Positions 1 to 9,413 are shown, numbered from the stretch's first letter. The stretch is DNA of 64,000 nt from Prevotella fusca JCM 17724 (GCF_001262015.1 NZ_CP012075.1:186001-250000); one strand, 5' to 3'. Notes: generated from the letters alone by a model not told the origin. Program-made: numbers and translations.

Positions 1-1103
1 TAAGCACCGTTCTCCTGAGTTGCCTGTGCAACAGTCTTGGCAATCTCGCCAGTACCCTTGGCAAAGTTCTCCAGCTCAAATACGCCAACAGGACCGTTCC
101 AGAGGATAGTCTTAGACTCGAGAATAATCTTCTTCCATGCCTCGATGCTCTCCTCTGATGCGTCCATACCTTCCCACTCATCAGGAATCTGGTCGATCGG
201 GAATACCTGACGCTCTGTGTCGTTAGAGAACTCCTTGCCGCAGACTGTAGCAACAGAGAGTGAAAGGTTTACGCCCTTCTCCTTAGCTGCAGCCATTACG
301 TTCAATGCCTCAGGCATCAAGTCGTCCTCGTGGAGTGACTTGCCTATCTTACCACCCTGTGCCTTGATGAAGGTGTAACCCATACCGCCACCGATGATGA
401 GGTTGTCAACCTTATCGAGAAGGTTCTTGATAACACCGAGCTTAGAGCTGACCTTTGAACCACCGATGATAGCGGTGAAAGGATGCTGAGCGTTCTTTAA
501 TACGTTATCAATAGCTGTAACCTCTTTTTCCATGAGGAAGCCCAGCATCTTGTGGTCAGCATCAAAGTAGTCAGCGATAACAGCTGTTGATGCGTGCTTA
601 CGGTGAGCAGTACCGAAAGCGTCATTTACATATACGTCAGCGTATGAAGCGAGCTTCTTTGCGAAGTCCTTCTGGCGGTCCTTCATCTCAGCCTTTGCAG
701 CGTCGAACTCAGGAGTACCCTTTTCTACGCCTACGGGCTTGCCCTCCTCCTCTGGATAGTAACGGAGGTTCTCGAGCAAGAGAGCCTCGCCTGTCTTCAA
801 TGCAGCAGCCTCAGCCTCAGCGTTACCAGCGTCCTTAGCGAACTTAACCTCAACACCGAGAGCATTGCTTACGTTCTTGACAATCTGGCTCAATGAAAGC
901 TCTGGCTTAACCTTGCCCTTTGGTTTACCCATGTGGCTCATCATGATGAGAGCACCACCGTCAGCCAGTACCTTCTTCAGTGTTGGCAGAGCACCACGGA
1001 TACGTGTTTCGTCAGTTACATGACCATTCTCATCCAAAGGCACATTGAAGTCTACGCGGACGATAGCCTTATGTCCTGCGAAGTTAAAATCGTTAATTTT
1101 CAT
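1..1103 (-). CDS. pgk: Phosphoglycerate kinase, C-terminus cut by window edge
   Basis: Glycolytic enzyme that interconverts 1,3-bisphosphoglycerate and 3-phosphoglycerate with ADP/ATP in the cytosol. The reading frame starts at ATG 1103 with [20 protein letters not shown], the typical PGK N-terminus, including the substrate-binding VDFNVPL stretch, and stays open to base 1. About 367 codons are visible, so roughly 50 C-terminal residues of a usual ~415-residue protein lie outside. It is divergent from queC, with 118 bp between the two starts. The family assignment is secure; the 3' end and any downstream partner cannot be seen. Confidence 0.95.
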   Translation of the reverse strand, partial: MKINDFNFAGHKAIVRVDFNVPLDENGHVTDETRIRGALPTLKKVLADGGALIMMSHMGKPKGKVKPELSLSQIVKNVSNALGVEVKFAKDAGNAEAEAAALKTGEALLLENLRYYPEEEGKPVGVEKGTPEFDAAKAEMKDRQKDFAKKLASYADVYVNDAFGTAHRKHASTAVIADYFDADHKMLGFLMEKEVTAIDNVLKNAQHPFTAIIGGSKVSSKLGVIKNLLDKVDNLIIGGGMGYTFIKAQGGKIGKSLHEDDLMPEALNVMAAAKEKGVNLSLSVATVCGKEFSNDTERQVFPIDQIPDEWEGMDASEESIEAWKKIILESKTILWNGPVGVFELENFAKGTGEIAKTVAQATQENGA

Positions 1104-1144
1104 TTGTTTGTTTGTTATTTGTAACGTTATAATGTTCCTATCCG

Positions 1145-1203
1145 CAAAAATACTAATTTTTGATGGATTGGTGAAATCAAACACTATCTTTTTTGTAAAT
1201 TTG
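1145..1203. promoter_or_regulatory. Divergent pgk / queC promoter region
   Basis: Two Bacteroidota -7 boxes face away from each other. TATTTTTG on the minus strand (1145-1152) serves pgk, and TAAATTTG on the plus strand (1196-1203) lies 18 bases before the queC ATG. A TTG at 1168-1170 could be the -33 element of queC, though the 25-base spacing is long. No preQ1-type pseudoknot was recognised in the short queC leader. Confidence 0.6.
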
Positions 1204-1221
1204 CAGAAAAATAAGAAAGTA

Positions 1222-1878
1222 ATGAAAGATTCGGTTATTATTGTCAGTGGTGGACTGGATTCCATCACGCTGCTTTATGATAAAGCGGAGTCAATCGCCT
1301 TGGCAATCTCTTTTGACTATGGGCAGAATCATGGGGCTAAGGAATTGCCCTTTGCTGCATATCATTGTGAGAAGCTGGGTATTCCTCATATTACGATTCC
1401 ACTTTCTTTTATGCACCAGTATTTCAAGAGTTCTCTGCTTGATGGTGCTGAGGCTATCCCGGAGGGGCATTATGAGGAGGAGAATATGAAGTCTACGGTT
1501 GTTCCCTTTCGTAATGGTATTATGCTGTCGATTGCGACAGGTATTGCCGAGAGTCATGAGCTGAAGCGGGTGTATATAGCTAATCATGGTGGTGACCACA
1601 CGATTTATCCTGACTGTCGCCCGGAGTTCATCCATGCGATGAATGGTGCTACGGAAGCTGGAACGTTTGTTAATGTGCGTGTTGAAGCACCTTATACGGA
1701 GGTGACCAAGGCTGAGATTGTTGCTCGTGGTGCTGCGTTGGGAATTGATTATTCCAGGACATGGAGCTGTTATAAGGGCTCTGATGTACATTGTGGTAAG
1801 TGTGGTACCTGTATGGAGCGGAGAGAGGCCTTTGAGAATGCCGGTGTGGATGATCCGACAACCTATTGCAAGGATTGA
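1222..1878 (+). CDS. queC: 7-cyano-7-deazaguanine synthase QueC
   Basis: Makes preQ0 from 7-carboxy-7-deazaguanine and ammonia with ATP, a step of queuosine (tRNA modification) synthesis. The 218-residue protein carries the PP-loop SGGLDS at residues 9-14 and the C-terminal zinc site C183, C191, C194, C197. Length fits the family. The frame is open further upstream, but the -7 box at 1196-1203 would put an earlier start outside the transcript, and ATG 1222 gives the canonical N-terminus. It stands alone: no queD, queE or queF is in the window. A perfect hairpin follows the stop. Confidence 0.93.
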   Translation: MKDSVIIVSGGLDSITLLYDKAESIALAISFDYGQNHGAKELPFAAYHCEKLGIPHITIPLSFMHQYFKSSLLDGAEAIPEGHYEEENMKSTVVPFRNGIMLSIATGIAESHELKRVYIANHGGDHTIYPDCRPEFIHAMNGATEAGTFVNVRVEAPYTEVTKAEIVARGAALGIDYSRTWSCYKGSDVHCGKCGTCMERREAFENAGVDDPTTYCKD

Positions 1879-1922
1879 AAATATCTTCTTGTTATAGTTT
1901 CTCACTTGATTGTCTAAAACAA

Positions 1923-1955
1923 AACAGTCGGATTGAAACTTTCAATCCGACTGTT
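1923..1955. terminator. Hairpin terminator between convergent genes
   Basis: A perfect 16-bp inverted repeat (arms 1923-1938 and 1940-1955) lies between the convergent ends of queC and the Nfn-type gene. On the minus strand it is followed by TTTTGTTTT, a good intrinsic terminator for the minus-strand gene. It can also fold in queC mRNA. Confidence 0.8.
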
Positions 1956-1978
1956 CCGTTAATTATGAATGATAGGCT

Positions 1979-4351
1979 TTAAGCCAGCAATTGTTCTGCC
2001 ATATTTGCAGCAGCTCTTCTTCCGTCTCCCATAGCAAGGATGACCGTTGCTCCGCCACGTACAATATCACCACCAGCAAAGATTTCCGGCTGTGAACTCT
2101 GCATCTGTTCGTTGACAACGATAGTGTCTTTGCGACCTAATTCCAGTCCCTTTACAGACTTTGGTACCAATGGGTTAGGCGATACACCCACGGCAACGAT
2201 AACTTGGTCGCAATCAACAGTGATAGTCTCACCTGTTAGCTCTGGACGGCGGCGTCCACTTGCATCAGGCTCTCCAAGTTTCATCACGTCTAAGACTGCA
2301 GCACATACGCGTCCCTTCTCATCTGCCTTATACTCCTGTGGGTTATGTAGTGTGAGGAAGTTAATTCCTTCTTCCTTGGCGTGCTTCACCTCTTCAAGAC
2401 GTGCTGGCATCTCAGCTTCAGAACGACGGTAGACAAGCGTCACGTCAGCACCTAATCGTTTTGCCGTACGGCAGGAATCCATAGCCGTGTTACCACCGCC
2501 GATAACCAAGACTTTCTTGCCCATGATGATAGGTGTGTCGGTCTCCGGGTTAGCCGCATCCATGAGATTTACACGCGTCAGATACTCATTACTTGAAAGG
2601 ATGTTGATGGCGTTTTCGCCAGGAATACCCATGAAGTTTGGCAGTCCGGCACCTGAACCAACGAAGATTCCCTTGAAGCCTTTTTCTTTAAGGTCTTCTA
2701 TGCTGATGGTCTTACCCACGATGGTATCGGTCTGGAAGTGTACACCGATACGGCGGAGATTATCTATCTCGACATCCACAATCTTGTTCGGAAGACGGAA
2801 CTCTGGGATGCCATATTTCAATACACCGCCAATTTCGTGCAGTGCCTCGAAGACATAAACCTCAAATCCACGCTTTGCCATGTCGCCTGCAAAGCTCAGT
2901 CCGGCAGGACCGGAGCCGATGACGGCAACCTTGATGCCATTAGATGGTGCTACGTCTGGCAGTGCCATGTGTCCGCTCTCACGCTCGTAATCGGCAGCGA
3001 AACGCTCAAGATAACCGATTGCTACGGCTGGTGAGTTCATCTTCAGATGGACGCAGCGGCTCTCGCACTGCTTCTCTTGTGGGCAGACACGACCACATAC
3101 GGCTGGCAAAGCTGATGTTTCCTTGAGTATCTTGGCTGCTTCGAGGAAGTTGCCACGCTCAATATTCTTGATGAAATCAGGAATCTGAATGTTTACAGGA
3201 CATCCTTCAACACAAGAAGGCTTCGGGCAGTCAAGGCAGCGTTTTGCTTCTTGCATAGCCATCTCAGGGGTCAGTCCGATATTTACTTCCTCCAGTCGGG
3301 TCTTCGCGCGATACTCTGGGTCAAGCTCCGGCATCTTCACCCGTTCAATAGCTATGCGCTCCTTCGGCTTGAGTGCCTTGCGCAATACGGTACGCCAATC
3401 GTCTCCTTGCATCTCTTCTGATAGGTGCCCAGTCGTATTTCCTTCTTGGCGGCTTGTTGCATCCTTTTCTGCATTACAACCAGCTCCTGCCTTTCCTTGA
3501 CCCTCTTTTTCCTGCTTGTTTTCCGCCTGGCACTCCCCTCCTTCGGAGGGGTTGGGGGAGGTTTCAATCTCCTTGAACGTTCCCATTCGCTTGAACATCT
3601 CGTCCCAGTCAACGAGGTCACCGTTAAATTCTGGTCCGTCAATGCAGACGAAGCGAGTCTTTCCACCAATAGTCAGACGACAGGCACCACACATTCCTGT
3701 TCCGTCCACCATGATTGTGTTGAGTGAAACATCATTTGGAATACCGTACTTCTTTGCCAGAAGTGACGTGAACTTCATCATGATGGGAGGTCCGATGGCC
3801 AGTACTTTGTCCACATGCTCGCGCTGTATTACCTTCTCTACTCCTACGGTGATGACACCTTTCTCGCCGTATGAGCCGTCGTCGGTCATGATGATGACCT
3901 CATCGGAGTATTTCTTCACATCATCCACCATGATTACCAATTCCTTGGTGCGTCCGGCAAGAACGGATATAACCCTGTTGCCGGCTTGTTTCAGTGCTGT
4001 AAGGATGGGAAGGATGGCAGCAATACCGATGCCGCCACCAGCACATACAATCGTACCATAGTTCTCAATGTGTGATGGTGTGCCAAGTGGTCCGACGATG
4101 TCAGCCAGTTCATCACCAACATTCAGTTGGCAAAGTTTTGTGGATGAACGCCCCACTTCCTGAATAACCATGGTGAGTGTCCCCTTCATGGGGTCCGACT
4201 TAGCGATGGTGTAGGGTACACGTTCACTTTTTTTGTCAACACGCACGATGATGAAGTTGCCTGGACGGCAGCTCCGTGCAATGAGCGGTGCTTCCACTTC
4301 TAAGCAGAAGACCTTCTCAGAAAACTGTTGTTTGTGGATAATCTTGTTCAT
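1979..4351 (-). CDS. Fused NfnA/NfnB-type NAD(P)H oxidoreductase (ferredoxin reductase + glutamate synthase small-subunit-like)
   Basis: A 790-residue two-part flavoprotein. Residues 1-~265 are a ferredoxin-NADP reductase-like subunit with FAD/NAD-binding segments (AGGGIGIAAILP) and a [2Fe-2S] cluster site DGTGMCGACR...C. Residues ~325-790 are GltD/NfnB-like, with N-terminal cysteine clusters (CLDCPKPSCVEGCPV and CGRVCPQEKQCESRC), an FAD Rossmann motif (GSGPAGLSFAG) and an NADPH motif (GGGNTAMD). Separate NfnA and NfnB form an electron-bifurcating NADH-dependent ferredoxin:NADP+ oxidoreductase; such fusions are often annotated as glutamate synthase plus dihydroorotate dehydrogenase NAD subunit. 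No glutamate synthase large subunit is nearby, which favours the Nfn reading. The two halves are joined by a low-complexity linker of ~60 residues, part of it encoded by a GC-rich intergenic-type repeat. Confidence 0.85.
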   Translation of the reverse strand: MNKIIHKQQFSEKVFCLEVEAPLIARSCRPGNFIIVRVDKKSERVPYTIAKSDPMKGTLTMVIQEVGRSSTKLCQLNVGDELADIVGPLGTPSHIENYGTIVCAGGGIGIAAILPILTALKQAGNRVISVLAGRTKELVIMVDDVKKYSDEVIIMTDDGSYGEKGVITVGVEKVIQREHVDKVLAIGPPIMMKFTSLLAKKYGIPNDVSLNTIMVDGTGMCGACRLTIGGKTRFVCIDGPEFNGDLVDWDEMFKRMGTFKEIETSPNPSEGGECQAENKQEKEGQGKAGAGCNAEKDATSRQEGNTTGHLSEEMQGDDWRTVLRKALKPKERIAIERVKMPELDPEYRAKTRLEEVNIGLTPEMAMQEAKRCLDCPKPSCVEGCPVNIQIPDFIKNIERGNFLEAAKILKETSALPAVCGRVCPQEKQCESRCVHLKMNSPAVAIGYLERFAADYERESGHMALPDVAPSNGIKVAVIGSGPAGLSFAGDMAKRGFEVYVFEALHEIGGVLKYGIPEFRLPNKIVDVEIDNLRRIGVHFQTDTIVGKTISIEDLKEKGFKGIFVGSGAGLPNFMGIPGENAINILSSNEYLTRVNLMDAANPETDTPIIMGKKVLVIGGGNTAMDSCRTAKRLGADVTLVYRRSEAEMPARLEEVKHAKEEGINFLTLHNPQEYKADEKGRVCAAVLDVMKLGEPDASGRRRPELTGETITVDCDQVIVAVGVSPNPLVPKSVKGLELGRKDTIVVNEQMQSSQPEIFAGGDIVRGGATVILAMGDGRRAAANMAEQLLA
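3533..3561. repeat. GC-rich palindromic repeat inside a coding sequence
   Basis: CTCCCCTCCTTCGGAGGGG followed by TTGGGGGAGG sits inside the Nfn-type gene and encodes part of its interdomain linker (SPNPSEGGE). A close relative is intergenic at 55168-55200, so this looks like a dispersed repeat that inserted in frame. Confidence 0.7.
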
Positions 4352-4380
4352 GGGTTGGTAATAGATAGATGATTTTCTCG

Positions 4381-4440
4381 CCCCCTTCTCTCTCTAAACT
4401 GAACGTTGACTGACCGTTAAGAAGTGTAGGAGAGGGAAGT
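4381..4440. repeat. Imperfect inverted repeat, CCCTCTC family, copy 1
   Basis: A ~60-bp element with C-rich left and G-rich right ends (CCCTTCTCTCTC ... GGAGAGGG) around a core resembling TTGACTGACCGTTAAGAA. The second copy is at 10262-10316. It lies in the 269-bp gap between serS and the Nfn-type gene, which holds no other recognisable feature. Confidence 0.55.
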
Positions 4441-4620
4441 ATAATGTTTATAGGGTGAGGGTTTTATAGTTATTATTAGTTGTTCGCGATAGTCATGAAG
4501 CTGTGCCAAACTGCAAGGATGTATGGTTTGTTTGTCCGTATTTGACTTTTATTTACGAACGCACAATGCGTACACCCCTGCAGATTACAGCTGATAATCA
4601 GTTTGATACAGCTTCTTTTT

Positions 4621-5910
4621 CTAATTCATCTTGTCATCCAGCATCTCGAAGCCACAGTAAGGTACAAGTACCTTTGGGACACGGATGCCTTCTGGGGTCT
4701 GGTTATTCTCGATGATGGCTGCAACGATACGTGGTAGAGCAAGTGCTGAACCGTTCAGCGTGTGACAGAGTTCAATCTTCTTGTCATCCGCACGGCGGTA
4801 ACGGCAGTGCAGGCGGTTTGCCTGATAGCTCTCGAAGTTTGAAACGCTTGAAACCTCCAGCCAACGCTCCTGTGCAGCACTCCATACCTCGAAGTCGTAG
4901 CAGATAGCAGAGGTAAAACTCATGTCACCACCGCAGAGACGGAGGATATGATAAGGCAGCTCCAGCTTCTTCAGCAGACCTTCCACGTGTACCAGCATCT
5001 CATCCAATGACTTGTAAGAGTTCTCTGGCTTGTCAATGCGTACAATCTCAACCTTGTCGAACTGATGCAGACGGTTCAGACCACGAACGTCCTTGCCATA
5101 GCTGCCTGCCTCACGACGGAAACATGCTGAGTAAGCACAACGCTTGACAGGCAGTTCCTGCTCATTAAGAATCTCGTCACGGAAGATATTTGTTACAGGA
5201 ACCTCAGCTGTCGGGATGAGGTAGAGGTCGTCAAGATTTGCATGATACATCTGTCCTTCCTTGTCTGGCAGCTGACCAGTTGCAAGTCCAGACTCCTGGT
5301 TTACAACCAATGGTGGCTGTACCTCCAAATAGCCACTCTTACGGGCTTCGTCGAGGAAGAAAGCCTCCAAGGCACGCTGGAAGCGGGCCATCTTTCCGAT
5401 GTAGAGCGGAAAACCGGCACCGGTAATCTTCACGCCGAGGTCGAAGTCTACCAAGTTGAACTTTTTGAGCAAATCCCAGTGGCACAAGGCGTCGGCAGGC
5501 AGGGCTGGTTTCTCACCACCTTCCTTTACAACAACATTGTCGTTGGCATCCTTGCCCTCTGGTACACTCTCGTGAGGAATGTTAGGAATAGTGAGCAGCA
5601 CGTCCGTCATATCTTTCTGTGCCTTCTCCATAATCTCCTGAAGAGCCTTGTCGGCCGACTTCAGCTGTGCTACCTCTTCCTTTATATTGTCAGCTTCGTC
5701 TTTCTTTCCTTCTTTCATCAGTCCGCCGATCTGCTTCGAGAGCTGGTTCTGCTTCTGCTTGTTTGTGTCGAGCTTCTGTTGAGTCTCACGACGCAGGCGG
5801 TCATATTCCAATACTTTCTCAACTGCCTCACGTGCACCGCTGAAGTGTTTCTTCTCCAGTCCCTTGATGACGCGTTCAGTTTCTTCACTGATGAGCTTTA
5901 ATGTAAGCAT
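4621..5910 (-). CDS. serS: Seryl-tRNA synthetase
   Basis: Charges tRNA-Ser (and tRNA-Sec where present) with serine. The 429-residue protein has the N-terminal helical coiled-coil arm (about residues 25-110, Lys/Glu-rich) and the class II core: motif 2 around FRREAGSYGKDVRGLNRLHQF and motif 3 around NGSALALPRIVAAIIENNQ. A longer frame reaches 5982, but the promoter at 5947-5977 places those codons upstream of transcription, so ATG 5910 (MLTLKLI) is the start. It lies 269 bp upstream of the Nfn-type gene, probably a separate unit. Confidence 0.95.
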   Translation of the reverse strand: MLTLKLISEETERVIKGLEKKHFSGAREAVEKVLEYDRLRRETQQKLDTNKQKQNQLSKQIGGLMKEGKKDEADNIKEEVAQLKSADKALQEIMEKAQKDMTDVLLTIPNIPHESVPEGKDANDNVVVKEGGEKPALPADALCHWDLLKKFNLVDFDLGVKITGAGFPLYIGKMARFQRALEAFFLDEARKSGYLEVQPPLVVNQESGLATGQLPDKEGQMYHANLDDLYLIPTAEVPVTNIFRDEILNEQELPVKRCAYSACFRREAGSYGKDVRGLNRLHQFDKVEIVRIDKPENSYKSLDEMLVHVEGLLKKLELPYHILRLCGGDMSFTSAICYDFEVWSAAQERWLEVSSVSNFESYQANRLHCRYRRADDKKIELCHTLNGSALALPRIVAAIIENNQTPEGIRVPKVLVPYCGFEMLDDKMN

Positions 5911-5946
5911 AACGTTTTGTTCTTTATTGTAATTTGTTTCTGAGAG

Positions 5947-5977
5947 CAAAGTTACGAAAAAACTTCTATAAGTCAAA
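5947..5977 (-). promoter_or_regulatory. serS promoter
   Basis: On the minus strand TTTG (5974-5977), a 19-base spacer, then TAACTTTG (5947-5954), close to the Bacteroidota consensus. It gives a leader of roughly 30 bases and excludes the longer serS frame. Confidence 0.8.
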
Positions 5978-6255
5978 GACATTTTTCTTACTTATTTTAT
6001 CATGTGTTGAGCTGAGTGAACGACAGTTTTTGTCAGCTGGTATATCTGAAGATTTATTCTACTCGGTAATTATTCCCGGATTATGATGTTCAGGATGATT
6101 CTGTGCAGGGATGTTTCTGTGTTTTCTTGTTTTTCTTTTGATGAATTTTTATTACATAATTTGTCAATTGTCTGTGCTCAAAACTGACCTCTTGAAGGAG
6201 CTGTTTCTGTTTTTGTAATATCCAAATAGATAGGTGGTTACAGCTTTTTCAAAAG

Positions 6256-6299
6256 AAAAGGTGCTTAATTGGACTTCAATTAAGCACTAATAAACGCAG
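6256..6299 (+). repeat. 22-nt repeat array, two units, forming a hairpin
   Basis: Two 22-nt units of the dispersed family (6256-6277, 6278-6299). They contain a perfect 11-bp inverted repeat, GTGCTTAATTG ... CAATTAAGCAC, with loop GACTT. It lies ~90 bases past the stop of the small minus-strand lipoprotein gene. The rest of the 476-bp gap 5911-6386 holds only the serS promoter and the terminator at 6334. Confidence 0.65.
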
Positions 6300-6333
6300 A
6301 AGGGATTACTACTGACCTCTATAAACGAGAAAA

Positions 6334-6354
6334 CCGCAGGACAATGTCCTGCGG
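6334..6354 (-). terminator. Terminator of the small lipoprotein gene
   Basis: A 10-bp perfect stem CCGCAGGACA/TGTCCTGCGG with a one-base centre, followed on the minus strand by TTTTCTCGTTT, 32 bases after the stop codon. Confidence 0.8.
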
Positions 6355-6386
6355 CCAATTTCTCTCTTTTTCTGTTCGTTCTCTGA

Positions 6387-6575
6387 TTACTTAACAGAGT
6401 CAGCAGCAGCTGAATCAGCAACAACAGAGTCGCCACCAGCAACTGAGTCAGAGCTCATAGAATCTGTAACTGAGTCTGCTGTAGAGTCAGCGTTCTGAGC
6501 TGGCTTAGAGTTGTTACCACAAGATGCGAAAGAGATAGCTGCGATAGCTACGAACATTAAAACTAATTTCTTCAT
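6387..6575 (-). CDS. Small Ser/Asp-rich lipoprotein
   Basis: A 62-residue precursor. A hydrophobic signal (residues 4-18) ends in a lipobox, SFASC, with Cys19 as the lipidation site. The mature ~44 residues are almost entirely Ser, Asp, Ala and Val with imperfect ADS/DSV repeats, so they are probably acidic and unfolded. It has its own promoter and terminator, so it is a monocistronic gene. Similar tiny Ser/Asp lipoproteins occur in Bacteroidota; no function is known to me. Confidence 0.75.
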   Translation of the reverse strand: MKKLVLMFVAIAAISFASCGNNSKPAQNADSTADSVTDSMSSDSVAGGDSVVADSAAADSVK

Positions 6576-6626
6576 TTTCTTTGCTTTTTAAATCTGTAAA
6601 ACAATCATTTGTTTGTTAAAACGTTG

Positions 6627-6655
6627 CAAAGGTAAGTACTTTTTTTATTCAACAA
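6627..6655 (-). promoter_or_regulatory. Promoter of the small lipoprotein gene
   Basis: On the minus strand TTG (6653-6655), an 18-base spacer and TACCTTTG (6627-6634), about 50 bases before the ATG. Confidence 0.75.
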
Positions 6656-6878
6656 TCATTTTTTAAGGACTTTTTTTATCTCCTTTTGTAACAAATATGT
6701 AAACTGCTGATAATCAGTGTTATATGAATGTTAAACAAATGTTAAAGTTATTTATGTGTGCCTGCACAGTTTTGTTTTTTATGTTTTTTGTGTAATTGGA
6801 TAGAGCTTTCAGACGGGTAAAGATGTCTGTTTTGGGGATTATTTGTGGCATTTAGGATGAGTAAACGGTAGCTTTTCC

Positions 6879-6909
6879 TTGGTTTTGTCTTCATTTTACT
6901 GTAACTTTG
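6879..6909 (+). promoter_or_regulatory. mtaB promoter, nearly leaderless
   Basis: TTG (6879-6881), a 20-base spacer, then TAACTTTG (6902-6909). Only eight bases separate the -7 box from the ATG at 6918, so the leader would be a few bases at most. Confidence 0.7.
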
Positions 6910-6917
6910 CAAGTTAT

Positions 6918-8270
6918 ATGATAGATACAGCAGCATTTCAAGGCAAGACAGCCAAATTCTATACGTTGGGTTGTAAGCTCAATTTCTCAGAGACAAGTAC
7001 TTTCGCGCGTACCTTATATAATATGGGCGTACGGGAAGCGAAGAAATCTGAGCAGGCAGACATCTGTCTGATTAATACTTGTTCGGTTACCGAGGTTGCC
7101 GACCACAAGTGTCGTCAGATCATTCATCGTATGGTGCGCCAGAACCCCGGAGCTTTTGTTATCGTTACAGGTTGTTATGCTCAGCTTGAGAGTGCGACTG
7201 TGGCTAAGATTGAAGGTGTCGACCTTGTATTGGGAAGTAATGAGAAAGCCGACCTCGTGCAGTATCTGAGTGATGCGTGGAATAAGATGGATGAAACCAA
7301 AGGGGAAGGAGCTTCACAGGGTGAGTACCACTCTGTCAAGACAAAGGATATTAAGACTTTCCAAGCAAGTTGCTCACGCGGTAACCGTACACGCTACTTC
7401 CTGAAAGTACAGGATGGCTGTAACTACTTCTGCACTTATTGCACGATTCCTTATGCCCGTGGCTTTTCACGTAATCCCACTATAGCCTCACTTGTCGGAC
7501 AGGCAGAGGAGGCTGCGAGGGAAGGAGGCAGGGAGATTGTGCTGACAGGTGTGAATATAGGTGACTTCGGTAGGACAACTGGTGAGAGCTTCCTCGACCT
7601 TGTCAAGGCATTGGATAAGGTAGAGGGAATTCGTCGTTTCCGTATCAGTTCGCTGGAACCTGACCTGATAGATGACGAGTTGATAGAATATTGTGCACAG
7701 TCACGTGCGTTTATGCCACATTTCCATATCCCTCTTCAGAGCGGTTCTGATGAGGTGTTGAAGCTGATGCACCGTCGTTATGATACGGCACTCTTCGCCC
7801 ATAAGATAAAGCTGATCAAGGCGAGGATGCCCAATGCTTTCATCGGAGTGGATGTAATGGTGGGTTCACGAGGTGAACGCCCGGAGTATTTCGAGGAATG
7901 TTTTAACTTCCTTGACTCCCTGCCCGTTACACAACTTCACGTCTTTCCATATTCAGAACGCCCGGGGACAGCGGCACTGTCCATTCCGTATGTGGTGGAT
8001 GACCGTGAGAAGAAGCACCGTGCACACAAGCTCCTGAAGCTGTCGGACGAGAAAACCCGTGCCTTCTATGCTGCCCACATAGGGCAGGAGGCAGATGTCC
8101 TCTTTGAGAAGGCGGCACGTGGCAAGGCCATGCACGGCTTCACGGATAACTATATTCGAGTGGAACTGTCACCCGATCAGGCAAAGGAAGAGTATGATAA
8201 TCAGATTATCCGTGTGCGTCTGGGCGGTTTCAATTTCGACCAAAGCTCATTAAAGGCAGAACTCTTATGA
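6918..8270 (+). CDS. mtaB: tRNA t6A37 methylthiotransferase MtaB
   Basis: Radical SAM enzyme that converts t6A37 to ms2t6A37 in tRNAs. The 450-residue protein has the N-terminal UPF0004 domain with cluster cysteines C19 (TLGCKLN), C55 (NTCSVT) and C86 (GCYAQ), then the radical SAM cluster C168, C172, C175 in GCNYFCTYCTIPYARG, and a C-terminal TRAM-like region. TLGCKLN fits MtaB better than MiaB or RimO. The frame opens at 6879, but the -7 box at 6902-6909 rules that out, so ATG 6918 is chosen. Its stop overlaps the next gene's ATG (ATGA), so the two are translationally coupled. Confidence 0.9.
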   Translation: MIDTAAFQGKTAKFYTLGCKLNFSETSTFARTLYNMGVREAKKSEQADICLINTCSVTEVADHKCRQIIHRMVRQNPGAFVIVTGCYAQLESATVAKIEGVDLVLGSNEKADLVQYLSDAWNKMDETKGEGASQGEYHSVKTKDIKTFQASCSRGNRTRYFLKVQDGCNYFCTYCTIPYARGFSRNPTIASLVGQAEEAAREGGREIVLTGVNIGDFGRTTGESFLDLVKALDKVEGIRRFRISSLEPDLIDDELIEYCAQSRAFMPHFHIPLQSGSDEVLKLMHRRYDTALFAHKIKLIKARMPNAFIGVDVMVGSRGERPEYFEECFNFLDSLPVTQLHVFPYSERPGTAALSIPYVVDDREKKHRAHKLLKLSDEKTRAFYAAHIGQEADVLFEKAARGKAMHGFTDNYIRVELSPDQAKEEYDNQIIRVRLGGFNFDQSSLKAELL

Positions 8271-9304
8271 AAGTAGCAATCGTCATCTTGAACTGGAACG
8301 GACGGGGAATGATGGAGACCTATCTTCCTTCTGTGCTGAACTTCTCACGCAGTGAGGCTGAGGTTGTTATAGCAGACAATGCTTCAACGGATGATTCTGT
8401 GGCTTGGCTCAAGGCAAACTATCCTCATCTCCGTGTCATACAGTTGGATTGTAACTATGGCTTTGCAGAGGGTTATAACCGTGCACTCAAGCAGGTAGAC
8501 AGTGAGTACTATGTGTTGCTGAACAGTGATGTGGAGGTGACGCATCACTGGCTAACACCGCTGATAGAGGAAATGGATGCACATGAAGATATAGCAGCTT
8601 GTCAGCCGAAACTGCTCTCCATTGCCAACCGTGATGCCTTCGAGTACGCTGGTGCTTCAGGTGGATTCATCGATCGTTATGGTTACCCATTCTGTCGTGG
8701 ACGCATTTTTGACACAGTAGAGGACGATAATGGGCAGTATGATAACGCCGAGGAAATCCTTTGGGCAACAGGTGCCTGCATGATGATTCGTGCCAGTGAT
8801 TACTGGGCTGCCGGTGGATTGGATGGCAGGTTCTTTGCGCATAACGAGGAGATTGACCTCTGTTGGCGTCTTCATCGTATGGGTAAGCGGATATTCTGTT
8901 TCCCTGAAAGTTACGTTTATCATGTGGGGGGAGGGACATTGCCTAAGTCGAATCCACGCAAGACTTTCCTCAACTTCCGCAATAATCTGACGATGTTATG
9001 GAAGAACCTGCCAGCGGAAGAATTGAATCATGTGATGCGTGTACGCTGGTTCCTGGACTATCTGGCTGCATTCCAGACCCTGATTATGAACCGGAACTGG
9101 GGCGATTTCAAGGCAATTTTCTCTGCACGTCGTGCTTTTAAGCAGTGGCGATACGAGTTTGAACGGGTGCCGGATGCTGCTGATAAGGCTGCAAAGCGCA
9201 CTGCTGCTCTGGCTGGTTGCACGCATGACGGACGATGGAAATGTTCAGTTCTTTGGAAGTATTATGCAAAGGGATGTAAACAATTCAGTAGATTATCTGT
9301 GTGA
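8267..9304 (+). CDS. Family 2 glycosyltransferase
   Basis: A 345-residue GT-A enzyme that probably moves a sugar, possibly rhamnose, from a nucleotide donor to a surface glycan. Visible features are the N-terminal strand VAIVILNWNG, the ADNASTDDS motif, the metal-binding LLNSDVE (about residues 84-90) and, later, a GG-DGRFFAHNEEIDLCWRLH motif as in rhamnosyltransferase-like GT2 proteins. There is no membrane segment. It overlaps mtaB by four bases, and no other glycan gene is adjacent. Substrate is unknown. Confidence 0.85.
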   Translation: MKVAIVILNWNGRGMMETYLPSVLNFSRSEAEVVIADNASTDDSVAWLKANYPHLRVIQLDCNYGFAEGYNRALKQVDSEYYVLLNSDVEVTHHWLTPLIEEMDAHEDIAACQPKLLSIANRDAFEYAGASGGFIDRYGYPFCRGRIFDTVEDDNGQYDNAEEILWATGACMMIRASDYWAAGGLDGRFFAHNEEIDLCWRLHRMGKRIFCFPESYVYHVGGGTLPKSNPRKTFLNFRNNLTMLWKNLPAEELNHVMRVRWFLDYLAAFQTLIMNRNWGDFKAIFSARRAFKQWRYEFERVPDAADKAAKRTAALAGCTHDGRWKCSVLWKYYAKGCKQFSRLSV

Positions 9305-9350
9305 TAACAGGATATTATCGCATTTTGTTTTAACTTTTTTAGCATATTAC

Positions 9351-9381
9351 TTGCTTTTGAAAATATTTTTTAGTAATTTTG
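9351..9381 (+). promoter_or_regulatory. Promoter of the GldB-like gene
   Basis: TTG (9351-9353), a 20-base spacer, TAATTTTG (9374-9381), 32 bases before the GTG start. Confidence 0.7.
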
Positions 9382-9413
9382 CAGAGAATACTCAAATATT
9401 GTAAAAGAAGCCG

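Noticed and set aside
1045..1221. N-terminal extension of queC
   Set aside because: It crosses the promoter region and overlaps the divergent pgk gene; QueC proteins start at the later ATG.
1104..1221. preQ1 riboswitch ahead of queC
   Set aside because: The leader after the -7 box is only about 15 bases and shows no suitable structure.
5911..5982. Longer serS frame
   Set aside because: Its start lies upstream of the promoter at 5947-5977.
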